From contig NZ_BMLM01000002.1 of assembly GCF_014645235.1 (NCBI RefSeq), positions 666,696 to 730,695 of the forward strand: 64,000 bases of DNA, given 5' to 3'. Each line of letters opens with the position of its first letter. Position 1 is the stretch's first letter. Positions 25,612-32,464 of the stretch are shown piece after piece. Origin of the DNA: Agrococcus terreus (GTDB taxonomy: Bacteria; Actinomycetota; Actinomycetes; Actinomycetales; Microbacteriaceae). The notes below the pieces were generated by a model. The model was not told where the DNA came from. It did no database searches and saw nothing but the letters and a program-made list of their open reading frames with translations. Both the position numbers and the translations under genes were made by a program.

Positions 25612-27081
25612 ATGGCCGTCCGCTCCCGCCCCGACGCGCGCTCGCTGCGCGTCGACGCGATCGTCGCCGCGGCCCTCGCGTTCAGCGGCTGCGTCATGGT
25701 GGCGCTCTCGCACACCGCCGGCATCGTCGTGAACCCCGACGCCTCCATCTGGGTCGCGCTGCTCGGCTCGGTGCTGCTCGCCGCGCCCCTCGTGCTGCGG
25801 CGCCTGCACCCCGTGCTCGTCGCGATCGTGCAGTCGGCGGTGTACATCACCTTCGGCGAGCTCGGCGCGATCGAGTTCTACGCCTCGCAGATCGCGCTGT
25901 TCCTCGGCTTCTACTCGATCGGCGCCTGGGAGGCGAACCGCCCTCGGGCGCGATGGGTGCGGCTCGTGCTCGTCGTCATCATGGCCGCGTGGCTCGCGAG
26001 CAGCGCCGTGCGCGGCTTCCTCGACCCCGAGACGGGCGAGCGGGGCGTCGCGGCGTTCTTCGGGATGCTCGGCATCCAGGTGGCGATCAACGCGATGTTC
26101 TTCGGCGGCGCGTGGATTTTCGGCGACCGCGCGTGGGCGAGCGCCATCGAGCGCGAGGACCTCGACCGCGCGAACGCCGAGATCCGCGCCCAGCAGGCGC
26201 AGCTCGCCGAGCAGGCCGTGGCACTCGAGCGGATGCGCATCGCGCGCGAGCTGCACGACGTCGTCGCGCACCACGTCTCGGCGATGGGCGTACAGGCGGG
26301 TGCGGCGCGGCGCGTGCTCGACCGCGACCGCGACGCGGCGAGGGATGCGCTGCAGCACGTCGAGCGCTCGGCCCGCGAGGCCATCGGCGAGCTGCGCTCG
26401 CTCGTGCTGACGCTGCGCTCCGAGGACGACGGCACCGGCGCCGCGCCCGACCTCGACGCGATCGAAGGGCTCGTCGTCGCCGCCCGCGAGGCGGGGCAGG
26501 AGGCGCGGCTCGCGACGCTCGGCGAGCGCCCGCCGCTCTCGCCCGCGGTCGAGCTGACCGCCTACCGCGTCGTGCAGGAGGCCCTCACGAACGCGCGCAA
26601 GCACGCGGGCGCCGCCGCCACCATCGACGTGCGGCTGCGGTTCGCGCCCGACTCGCTCGAGGTCGAGGTCGCCGACGACGGGCACGGCAGCCCGCACGCG
26701 TCGCGCGTCGGGCTCGGCAGCGGCATGGGCCTGATCGGGATGCGCGAGCGCGTCACGGCGATCGGTGGCGAGCTGGAGGCGGGCCCGAAGTCGCGCGGCG
26801 GATTCCTCGTGCGCGCGTCGCTGCCCGTCGTCCCGACGGTGCGGTCGGTGCCGTCGGCGCCGTCGCCTCCGGCGGGCGAGGCCGGCGCGGCGGCACCCGC
26901 ATCCGCACCCGCCGCGTCCGCTGCCTCCGCGTCCGACGGATCTCAACGGCTCCACGTGCAGCACGTGCCCGGATCCGGGGGTGTGGTGCGCGCAGAGCCG
27001 TTGAGGCAGACGCCCGACGCCGACGCTGCGACGGCGCCCGACCCAGCCAGCCCCACCGACCCCTCCGAGGCCCGCGCATGA
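25612..27081 (+). CDS. NarL-type sensor histidine kinase with repeat-derived C-terminal tail
   Basis: The 489-residue protein has an N-terminal membrane part (about four to five helices, residues 15-175), a coiled segment (IRAQQAQLAEQAVALERMR), the HisKA_3 H-box RIARELHDVVAHHVSAMG, an N-box VVQEALTNARKHAG and GLIGMRERV. The kinase domain ends near residue 405. The last ~85 residues are Ala/Pro/Ser-rich and contain a 64-bp palindrome (26942-27005) of the intergenic type, so this tail probably arose by insertion or read-through. It overlaps its response regulator by ATGA. Confidence 0.9.
   Translation: MAVRSRPDARSLRVDAIVAAALAFSGCVMVALSHTAGIVVNPDASIWVALLGSVLLAAPLVLRRLHPVLVAIVQSAVYITFGELGAIEFYASQIALFLGFYSIGAWEANRPRARWVRLVLVVIMAAWLASSAVRGFLDPETGERGVAAFFGMLGIQVAINAMFFGGAWIFGDRAWASAIEREDLDRANAEIRAQQAQLAEQAVALERMRIARELHDVVAHHVSAMGVQAGAARRVLDRDRDAARDALQHVERSAREAIGELRSLVLTLRSEDDGTGAAPDLDAIEGLVVAAREAGQEARLATLGERPPLSPAVELTAYRVVQEALTNARKHAGAAATIDVRLRFAPDSLEVEVADDGHGSPHASRVGLGSGMGLIGMRERVTAIGGELEAGPKSRGGFLVRASLPVVPTVRSVPSAPSPPAGEAGAAAPASAPAASAASASDGSQRLHVQHVPGSGGVVRAEPLRQTPDADAATAPDPASPTDPSEARA
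26942..27005. repeat. Intragenic palindrome related to the TCTCAACCGG family
   Basis: CTCAACGGCTC (26942-26952) and GAGCCGTTGAG (26995-27005) are perfect 11-bp arms within the kinase coding sequence. They match the outer arms of the intergenic family with one C removed. It codes for low-complexity residues in frame. Confidence 0.75.
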
Positions 27082-27737
27082 CGCGCATCCTGCTCGTCGA
27101 CGACCAGGCGCTCGTGCGCGCCGGCTTCCAGACGATCCTCACCTCCGAGCCCGGCTTCGAGGTGGTGGGCCAGGCGCCCGACGGCGCCGCGGGCGTGCGG
27201 ATGGCGGCCGAGCTGCAGCCCGACGTGATCTGCATGGACGTGCAGATGCCCGTGATGGACGGGCTCGAAGCGACGCGCGCCATCTGCGCCGGCTCGTCGC
27301 ACGCCTCGGTGCTCATGCTGACGACCTTCGACCGCGACGACTTCCTCTTCGAGGCGCTCTCGGCCGGCGCCTCCGGCTTCCTGCTGAAGACCGCCGAGCC
27401 GGAGCAGCTCATCGACGCCGTGCACGCGCTCGCGCGCGGGGATGCGCTGCTCTCGCCCGAGGTGACGCGCCGCGTCATCGAGCGCTTCGCCGCGCCCTCG
27501 ACGCCGGCGCCCTCCCCCGCCGCGCCGCAGCTCGAGCTGCTCACGGAGCGCGAGCACGAGACGTTGCTGCGGCTCGCGCGCGGCCGCTCCAACGCCGAGA
27601 TCGCCGCCGAGCTGTTCGTCGGCGAGGCGACCGTGAAGACGCACGTCTCGAACGTGCTCATGAAGCTCGGCATCCGCGACCGCATCCACGCCGTCATCTG
27701 GGCGTACGAGCACGGGGTCGTCGCGCCGCGCGTCTGA
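27078..27737 (+). CDS. LuxR/NarL-family response regulator
   Basis: The 219-residue protein has a receiver domain with acidic DD (LLVDDQALVR), phospho-acceptor Asp in VICMDVQMPVMDGLEA, Thr in MLTTFD and Lys in FLLKTAEPEQL. It is followed by a GerE/LuxR HTH (LTEREHETLLRLARGRSNAEIAAELFVGEATVKTHVSNVLMKLGIRDR). The kinase immediately upstream is its partner. Targets are not shown; the adjacent ABC or ArsR operons are only neighbours. Confidence 0.93.
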   Translation: MTRILLVDDQALVRAGFQTILTSEPGFEVVGQAPDGAAGVRMAAELQPDVICMDVQMPVMDGLEATRAICAGSSHASVLMLTTFDRDDFLFEALSAGASGFLLKTAEPEQLIDAVHALARGDALLSPEVTRRVIERFAAPSTPAPSPAAPQLELLTEREHETLLRLARGRSNAEIAAELFVGEATVKTHVSNVLMKLGIRDRIHAVIWAYEHGVVAPRV

Positions 27738-27753
27738 CCCCGCCCGCGCCGGA

Positions 27754-27818
27754 TCTCAACCGGCTCAGTGGTTCGCCGAACGGATGACCCGTTCGGTCGA
27801 CCACTGAACCGGTTGAGA
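27754..27818. repeat. Long palindromic element, TCTCAACCGG family, copy 5
   Basis: TCTCAACCGGCTCAGTGG (27754-27771) pairs with CCACTGAACCGGTTGAGA (27801-27818) with one mismatch, around a 29-nt centre. It follows the response-regulator stop by 16 nt and may terminate that transcript. Confidence 0.85.
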
Positions 27819-27855
27819 CCAAGGGGTTGACGTGAGACGCCACCAGGAGGAGTGT

Positions 27856-27871
27856 GTAAGCAGTTGCTTAC
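27856..27871. promoter_or_regulatory. ArsR operator GTAAGCA-GT-TGCTTAC
   Basis: A 7-bp inverted repeat with 2-nt centre lies 21 nt before the ArsR start, with an AGGAG stretch before it. ArsR repressors bind such AT-richer dyads over their own promoter. It is conspicuous in this GC-rich region, so autorepression of the three-gene operon is likely. Confidence 0.75.
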
Positions 27872-27892
27872 GCGATGCGGGAGGAGGCGGAG

Positions 27893-28309
27893 ATGCCGAT
27901 CGCGACCGATCCGCTCAGCCGGATCTTCTTCGCCCTCGCCGACCCGACGCGGCGCGCGATCCTCGACCGGCTCGCCGCCGGATCCGCGACCGTCGGGCAC
28001 CTCGCCGAGCCGTTCGCCGTCAGCCGCCCCGCCATCTCGCAGCACCTCGGCGTGCTCGAGGACGCCGGCCTCATCGAGCGCACCCGCACCGGCCAGTGGC
28101 GCACCTGCGCGCTGCGACCGGAGGGCATGACGGATGCGGAGGCGTGGGTCGCCGAGCACCGCGCCCTCTGGCAGTCGCGGTTCGACCGGCTCGACGACGT
28201 GCTGCGCACCCTAGGCGACGGTGCTGCGCCCACCCCCACCGACCCCGCGGGCGCCCCGCCCGCATCCGCCGACGCATCCGGCGCCGGCCAGACCGAGGAG
28301 GACCGATGA
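27893..28309 (+). CDS. ArsR-family transcriptional repressor
   Basis: The 138-residue winged-helix regulator has PLSRIFFALADPTRRAILDRLAAGSATVGHLAEPFAVSRPAISQHLGVLEDAGLIERTRTGQWR, the signature of the ArsR subgroup paired with AHSA1-type SRPBCC genes. No metal-binding CxC motif is seen, so it probably senses something other than arsenite. ATG 27893 is preferred over 27875 because GGGAGGAGG lies just upstream. The tail (about residues 105-138) is Ala/Pro-rich. The stop overlaps the next start. Confidence 0.87.
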   Translation: MPIATDPLSRIFFALADPTRRAILDRLAAGSATVGHLAEPFAVSRPAISQHLGVLEDAGLIERTRTGQWRTCALRPEGMTDAEAWVAEHRALWQSRFDRLDDVLRTLGDGAAPTPTDPAGAPPASADASGAGQTEEDR

Positions 28310-28758
28310 CCGAGAAGCAGTTCACCATCGTCCGCGAGCTCGACGCGCCCCGCGAGACCGTGTGGCGCGCCTGGACCGACCCCGCGATCGCCGCGCAGTG
28401 GTGGCACCCGCACGGGCTCGTCACGCCCCGCGACTCCGTGCACGTCGACCTCCGCGAGGGCGGCTCGTACGCGTACACGATGGTCGAGGAGGCCACCGGC
28501 GACTCGTGGCCGACCGGCGGCACCTACCTCGAGGTGCGCGAGCCGGAGCGCCTCCGCTTCACGTGGGGGAACCCGGGCGACGCGGAGGGCGAGGCGCCCG
28601 TGCTCACCGTCGAACTGCGCGAGCTCGAGGGCGGCCGCACCGAGATGATCTTCCACGTCCTCGGCATCGACGAGGACCGCGCGAGCGAGCAGAGCGTCTT
28701 CCAGGGCTGGACCGAGGCCTTCGAGGAGCTCGACGACGCGCTGGTCGCGGCGCGATGA
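28306..28758 (+). CDS. SRPBCC (AHSA1/START-fold) domain protein
   Basis: The 150-residue protein has the AHSA1 hallmarks: FTIVRELDAPRETVWRAWTDPAIAAQWWHP at residues 6-35, DLREGGSY, and the C-terminal GWTEAFEELDDALVAA. The fold makes a hydrophobic ligand cavity; the ligand is unknown. It is coupled to the ArsR gene by an ATGA overlap and to the following reductase gene. ArsR/SRPBCC pairs are widespread in actinobacteria and appear to control a small-molecule response. Confidence 0.85.
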   Translation: MTEKQFTIVRELDAPRETVWRAWTDPAIAAQWWHPHGLVTPRDSVHVDLREGGSYAYTMVEEATGDSWPTGGTYLEVREPERLRFTWGNPGDAEGEAPVLTVELRELEGGRTEMIFHVLGIDEDRASEQSVFQGWTEAFEELDDALVAAR

Positions 28759-29330
28759 CCGTCATCGTCGAGCAGATCGTCTCGGCCGACGGCTTCGCCG
28801 CCGCGCCCGACGGCGGCATCGGCTTCATGGGCGTCGCGAACGCGAACGCCAACGACGAGGCGCAGCTGCGGATGCTCGAGGACGTGGACGCGATCGTGCT
28901 CGGCCGCACCACCTACGGGATGTTCGCCGACTACTGGCCGCACGCCGACCCGGCCGACGAGCCGGTGGCGCAGCCGATCGCGCGGCTGCCGAAGCTCGTC
29001 GTCTCCGCGACGCTGGAGCGCGCCCCGTGGGGCGACGGCGAGATCGAGGTGCTGCGCCCGGATCCGGATGCGGTCGCCGCCGTGCGCGCGCTCGAGGCGC
29101 GCTTCCCCACCGTCATCGTGTGGGGCAGCCTCACGCTCACCGACGCGCTGTTCGCGGCCGGCGCCGTCGACCGGCTGCGGCTGCGCGCCGTGCCGGCGCT
29201 GCTCGGCGAGGGCCGCCGCATCGCGCCCGAGGCACTCGGCAGCGGCGAGCCCGGCTATCGCGAGCTGCGGCACACGAGCACCGAGGCCCTCGCCTCCGGC
29301 CACGTCGTCACCGAATACGCCCTCACCTGA
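28755..29330 (+). CDS. Dihydrofolate reductase family protein (RibD C-terminal fold)
   Basis: The 191-residue protein has VEQIVSADGFAAAPDGGI, DVDAIVLGRTTYGMFADYWPH, KLVVSATLERAPW, TVIVWGSLTLTDALF and VPALLGEGRRIAPEAL, matching the RibD_C-like reductase fold and the paralogue at 7007-7618. It is the third gene of the ArsR operon, with an ATGA overlap. It probably reduces a small molecule with NADPH; the substrate is unknown. Confidence 0.85.
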   Translation: MTVIVEQIVSADGFAAAPDGGIGFMGVANANANDEAQLRMLEDVDAIVLGRTTYGMFADYWPHADPADEPVAQPIARLPKLVVSATLERAPWGDGEIEVLRPDPDAVAAVRALEARFPTVIVWGSLTLTDALFAAGAVDRLRLRAVPALLGEGRRIAPEALGSGEPGYRELRHTSTEALASGHVVTEYALT

Positions 29331-29345
29331 CCTCCGCCTCCTGGT

Positions 29346-29408
29346 TTCAACCGGCTCAGTGGTCCGCCGAGGGGATAGTGCCCTCGGTCGACCACAGAGC
29401 CGGTTGAG
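29346..29408. repeat. Long palindromic element, TCTCAACCGG family, copy 6
   Basis: TTCAACCGGCTC pairs with GAGCCGGTTGA around a centre with GGGGATAGTGCCC. It separates convergent genes (reductase and NTF2-like) by sitting in their 95-bp gap. Confidence 0.8.
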
Positions 29409-29425
29409 ATCGAAGCGAGCGCGCG

Positions 29426-29812
29426 TCAGCGGAGCAGCGAGAGCAGCTCGAGGGGCTCGGTGCCGGTGGCCTCGACGATGCGGCCGCTCCGGATGCGCAG
29501 CATCGAGAACTCGGCGACGTTCACGCGCCGCCGCGTGGCCGCGATGCCGCGGAACTCCCCCACGTGCGTGCCGCCGCCGCGCAGGTGCGCCGCGATCCGG
29601 TCGTCCTCGGCGACGAGCTGGATGCGCTTCCACTGCCAGTCGGGGAACCCGTGGAAGAGCTCGGCGAGGTCGCCGACCCACGCCGCCGCACCGCCCGGCA
29701 GGTGCGCCCGCCGCACCCCCGGATCCAGGAAGCCGCGGATGCGCTCGAGGTCGTGGCTGTTGCACGCCTCGAGGTAGTCGGCGTGCCATGCATGCATCTC
29801 CCACGGCTCCAT
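29426..29812 (-). CDS. NTF2-like/SnoaL-fold protein
   Basis: The 128-residue protein has the SnoaL-like layout: WHADYLEACNSHDLERIRGFLDPGVRRA, WVGDLAELFHGFPDWQWKRIQLVAEDDRIAAHL and GEFRGIAATRRRVNVAEFSMLRIRSGRIVEA. The fold is a cone-shaped alpha+beta barrel used by cyclases, isomerases and ligand-binding proteins. The catalytic residue cannot be assigned, so function is open. Start 29812 follows a GAGGAT hexamer by 6 nt. Confidence 0.8.
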   Translation of the reverse strand: MEPWEMHAWHADYLEACNSHDLERIRGFLDPGVRRAHLPGGAAAWVGDLAELFHGFPDWQWKRIQLVAEDDRIAAHLRGGGTHVGEFRGIAATRRRVNVAEFSMLRIRSGRIVEATGTEPLELLSLLR

Positions 29813-29818
29813 CCCTCC

Positions 29819-29824
29819 ATCCTC
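29819..29824 (-). promoter_or_regulatory. -10-like GAGGAT for the NTF2-like gene
   Basis: On the minus strand GAGGAT ends 6 nt before ATG 29812. Confidence 0.4.
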
Positions 29825-29944
29825 CCCGCTGGCGCCGGTGCGGACGCCGCCGTCCACAGATCTCGACCAGGAGGGCGAGGCTCCGCCGCGAGGGGGAGGC
29901 GAAGTCGAGCCGCCAGGGGGAGGCCGGGCCGGCACCCTCCGCCG

Positions 29945-29950
29945 TAGCGT
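29945..29950 (+). promoter_or_regulatory. -10 element TAGCGT for the ABC exporter
   Basis: TAGCGT ends 6 nt before ATG 29957. Confidence 0.55.
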
Positions 29951-29956
29951 CGGAGC

Positions 29957-30838
29957 ATGCTCTCCCTCCACGCGATCTCCCGCTCCTTCGGCGGCCACCG
30001 CGCCCTCTCGGACGTCACCTTCGACGTCACCGCCGGCCGCATGACCGGCTTCGTGGGCGCCAACGGCGCCGGCAAGACCACCGCCATGCGCATCATCCTC
30101 GGCGTGCTCGCGCCCGACGGCGGCGAGGTGCGCTGGGACGGCCGCCCCATCACCGCCGACGACCGCGCCCAGTTCGGCTACATGCCCGAGGAGCGCGGCC
30201 TCTACCCGAAGATGCAGGTCAAGGAGCAGCTCGTCTACCTCGCTCGCCTCCACGGCATGGATGCGCGCACGGCCGCCGCCCGCGCCGACGACCTGCTCGA
30301 GCGCCTCGGCCTCGGCGAGCGCGGCGGCGACACCCTCGAGTCGCTGAGCCTCGGCAACCAGCAGCGCGCCCAGATCGCGGCGGCCCTGGTGCACGACCCG
30401 ACGGCGCTCGTGCTCGACGAGCCCTTCTCGGGCCTCGACCCGATGGCTGTCGAGGTCACCCTCGAGGTGCTGCGCGACGTCGCCCGCTCGGGCGCGCCCG
30501 TGCTGTTCTCGAGCCACCAGCTCGACGTGGTCGAGCGGCTCTGCGACGAGCTCGTCATCCTCGCGCACGGCCAGGTGCGGGCCGCGGGCACGCGCCAGGA
30601 GCTCCGCGAGCGCCACTCGAGCCCCGAGTGGGTGCTCGAGACCGACGACGCCGGCTTCGTCCGCGGCATCCCCGGGATCGAGGTGCTCGAGTTCGACGGC
30701 GGCCACGTGCGCTTCGCCGCCGACGACGCGGCGCACGCCGACCGCGTCCTCCGCGAGGCCATCGAGCGCGGCTCGGTGCGCAGCTTCGCCCCCTCCGTCC
30801 GTCCGCTGACCGAGATCTTCCAGGAGGTCGTCCGATGA
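29957..30838 (+). CDS. ABC transporter ATP-binding protein (NatA-like)
   Basis: The 293-residue ATPase has Walker A GANGAGKTTAM (about residues 34-44), a signature SLSLGNQQRAQIAAAL in which LSLGNQ replaces LSGGQ, Walker B ALVLDEPFSGLDPMAVEV and switch FSSHQLD. The C-terminal extension with FDGGHVRFAADD matches the NatA/YhaQ group. It powers the permease encoded immediately downstream (4-bp overlap). The substrate is not evident; Na+ or drug export is usual for the family. Confidence 0.9.
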   Translation: MLSLHAISRSFGGHRALSDVTFDVTAGRMTGFVGANGAGKTTAMRIILGVLAPDGGEVRWDGRPITADDRAQFGYMPEERGLYPKMQVKEQLVYLARLHGMDARTAAARADDLLERLGLGERGGDTLESLSLGNQQRAQIAAALVHDPTALVLDEPFSGLDPMAVEVTLEVLRDVARSGAPVLFSSHQLDVVERLCDELVILAHGQVRAAGTRQELRERHSSPEWVLETDDAGFVRGIPGIEVLEFDGGHVRFAADDAAHADRVLREAIERGSVRSFAPSVRPLTEIFQEVVR

Positions 30839-31959
30839 GCACCGCCGCCCCCGCCCGTCCCGCATCCGCGCCCCGCGGGCGCACCCCGTTCGCGCAGGCC
30901 GTCGGCATCGTCGCCCAGCGCGAGGTGATGACGAAGCTCCGCTCGAAGGCCTTCCTCATCTCGACCCTGCTGCTGCTCGCCGCCGTCTTCGCGGGCGTGC
31001 TGCTCTCGTCGTACGGGCCGCAGCTGTTCGGCGACTCCGACACGCGCGTCGCCGCGACCGCGCAGACCGCCTCCGCGCTCGAGGGCGTCGAGGGCTACGA
31101 GGTGGAGGTGCTCGGCAGCGAGGATGCGGTGCGCGACGCCGTCGAGGCGGGCGACGCGGATGCGGGCGTCGTCCAGGGCGACGGCCCCTCGGGCCTCGTC
31201 GTGCTCGGCGACCGCGAGGCGCCCACCGACGTGCTGCAGGCGCTGAGCGTGCAGCCCGAGCTGCAGCTGCTCGACCCGAACGCGCCCGACCCGTTGCTGA
31301 CCTACTTCATCGGCATCGCGTTCGGCATCGTGTTCTTCTCGTCGGCGATCACGTTCGGCCAGACGATCGCGCAGTCGGTGGTCGAGGAGAAGCAGTCGCG
31401 CATCGTCGAGATCATGCTCGCGACCGTGCCGGCGCGGGCGATCCTCGCGGGCAAGGTGCTCGGCAACTCGCTGCTCGCGTTCGGGCAGATCGCGCTCATC
31501 GCGGGCGTGGTGCTGCTGGGCGGGGCGGTGACCGGCTCGCAGCTGCTGCTCGACGGGCTCGGCATGCCGATCGTGTGGTTCGTGGCGCTGTTCACGGTGG
31601 GCTTCGTGATGCTCGCGGCCCTCTACTCGGCGGCGGCCGCGCTCGTCTCGCGGGCCGAGGACCTCGGCTCCGCGTCGAGCCCGATCATGATGCTGATCAT
31701 GATCCCGTACATCCTCGTGATCGTCTTCAACAACAACCCGCTGGCCCTGCAGATCATGTCGTACGTGCCGTTCTCGGCGCCGGTGGCCGTGCCGATGCGG
31801 GTGTACCTCGGCACGATGGAGTGGTGGGAGCCGCTGCTCTCGCTCGCGATCCTCGTGGCCTCGACCGTCGCGGTCATCCTCTTCGCCGCCCTCGTCTACG
31901 AGCGCTCGCTGCTGAAGACCGGCGCGATGGTGAAGTGGCGGGATGCGCTGAAGCGGTAG
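30835..31959 (+). CDS. ABC transporter permease (NatB/ABC-2 type)
   Basis: The 374-residue protein has a cytoplasmic N-terminus, one membrane helix (AFLISTLLLLAAVFAGVLLSSYG), a soluble extracytoplasmic loop of about 110 residues (including GLVVLGDREAPTDVL), and five C-terminal helices with VVEEKQSRIVEIMLATVPARAILAGKVLGN, an ABC-2/YhaP hallmark. It pairs with the preceding ATPase. It is likely an efflux system, as inferred from family. Confidence 0.88.
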   Translation: MSTAAPARPASAPRGRTPFAQAVGIVAQREVMTKLRSKAFLISTLLLLAAVFAGVLLSSYGPQLFGDSDTRVAATAQTASALEGVEGYEVEVLGSEDAVRDAVEAGDADAGVVQGDGPSGLVVLGDREAPTDVLQALSVQPELQLLDPNAPDPLLTYFIGIAFGIVFFSSAITFGQTIAQSVVEEKQSRIVEIMLATVPARAILAGKVLGNSLLAFGQIALIAGVVLLGGAVTGSQLLLDGLGMPIVWFVALFTVGFVMLAALYSAAAALVSRAEDLGSASSPIMMLIMIPYILVIVFNNNPLALQIMSYVPFSAPVAVPMRVYLGTMEWWEPLLSLAILVASTVAVILFAALVYERSLLKTGAMVKWRDALKR

Positions 31960-31961
31960 CG

Positions 31962-32036
31962 CCGGAGGATTCGGCCGTGAGCGGGGCGCCGGGTGGACTA
32001 TCCACTCGGCGCCCCGCTCAGCGCTGATTCCTCCGG
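31962..32036. repeat. Long palindrome, CCGGAGGAATC family, copy 1
   Basis: CCGGAGGA..C (31962 on) pairs with GATTCCTCCGG (to 32036). Inner arms GAGCGGGGCGCC with GGCGCCCCGCTC and GTGGA-CTAT-CCAC continue almost to the centre. It begins two nt after the permease stop, so it may also be the operon terminator. CTAT at the centre is shared with other palindromes here. Confidence 0.85.
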
Positions 32037-32052
32037 GCTTGCGGCCGGGCGA

Positions 32053-32127
32053 CCGGAGGAATCGGCTCCCTGCGGCCACATGGACGCATAGTGCGACCAT
32101 GCGGTCGCTCAGCGCCGATTCCTCCGG
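32053..32127. repeat. Long palindrome, CCGGAGGAATC family, copy 2
   Basis: CCGGAGGAATCGG (32053-32065) and CCGATTCCTCCGG (32115-32127) are perfect arms around CATGGACGCATAGTGCGACCATG-like inner pairs. The two copies lie 16 bp apart. Confidence 0.85.
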
Positions 32128-32132
32128 ACCCA

Positions 32133-32239
32133 CCGCTGGTCGAGGAGCGCGCGCCGCAGGCGCCCGCTTCACGAGACCCCCGCGCGATGCGGTTCTCGTG
32201 ACGGCTGCGTCCTGCGGACGCGGCCTCCTCGACCAGCGG
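32133..32239. repeat. REP-like element, CCGCTGGTCGAGG family, copy upstream of erm
   Basis: CCGCTGGTCGAGG (32133-32145) and CCTCGACCAGCGG (32227-32239) enclose about 80 nt with GCGCCGCAGG and ACGAGA/TCTCGT-type inner pairs. It ends 30 bp before the erm leader promoter. Together with copies at 33312 and 41441 it forms a second repeat family of the window. Confidence 0.85.
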
Positions 32240-32268
32240 CGCTCCGGGCGCGCCCACGCAGGTCGCGC

Positions 32269-32274
32269 TACCGT
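32269..32274 (+). promoter_or_regulatory. -10 element TACCGT for the erm leader
   Basis: TACCGT ends 7 nt before ATG 32282, so the leader peptide would be made from the very 5' end of the mRNA. Confidence 0.5.
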
Positions 32275-32281
32275 GGAGCGC

Positions 32282-32359
32282 ATGGGGACCATCTGCAGCA
32301 GCGCCGCGATCACCGCGGGCTGCACCGGGATGCCGGCTCGCCGGCTGCGCCGCCGCTGA
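32282..32359 (+). CDS. erm leader peptide
   Basis: A 25-codon ORF, beginning MGTICSSAAITAG and ending RRLRRR, lies directly after a -10 hexamer and 105 bp before erm. Short leader ORFs before erm genes act as ribosome-stalling sensors of macrolide. An Arg-rich ending like RRLRRR could support stalling, which is inference from known arrest peptides. No other start codon competes in this stretch. Experimental proof is lacking, and the hairpins downstream support the reading. Confidence 0.55.
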   Translation: MGTICSSAAITAGCTGMPARRLRRR

Positions 32360-32381
32360 CGGCGCGCTGCTCCCGGACCAT

Positions 32382-32459
32382 CTGAACGCTTCGCAGCTCG
32401 CCGCACGTCGATCGCCGGTGCGGCTCGTTCAGGCTGCCCCGGCTCTGCGGACCGGAGCC
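32382..32459 (+). promoter_or_regulatory. erm attenuator hairpins with sequestered ribosome binding site
   Basis: A compound stem has outer arms CTGAACG (32382-32388) and CGTTCAG (32426-32432) and inner arms GCCGCAC (32400-32406) and GTGCGGC (32418-32424). A second stem GGCTC (32441-32445) with GAGCC (32455-32459) hides the GGAG five nt before ATG 32465. This fits translational attenuation: stalling on the leader would open the RBS. The RNA fold was judged by eye. Confidence 0.55.
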
Positions 32460-32464
32460 ACCCC

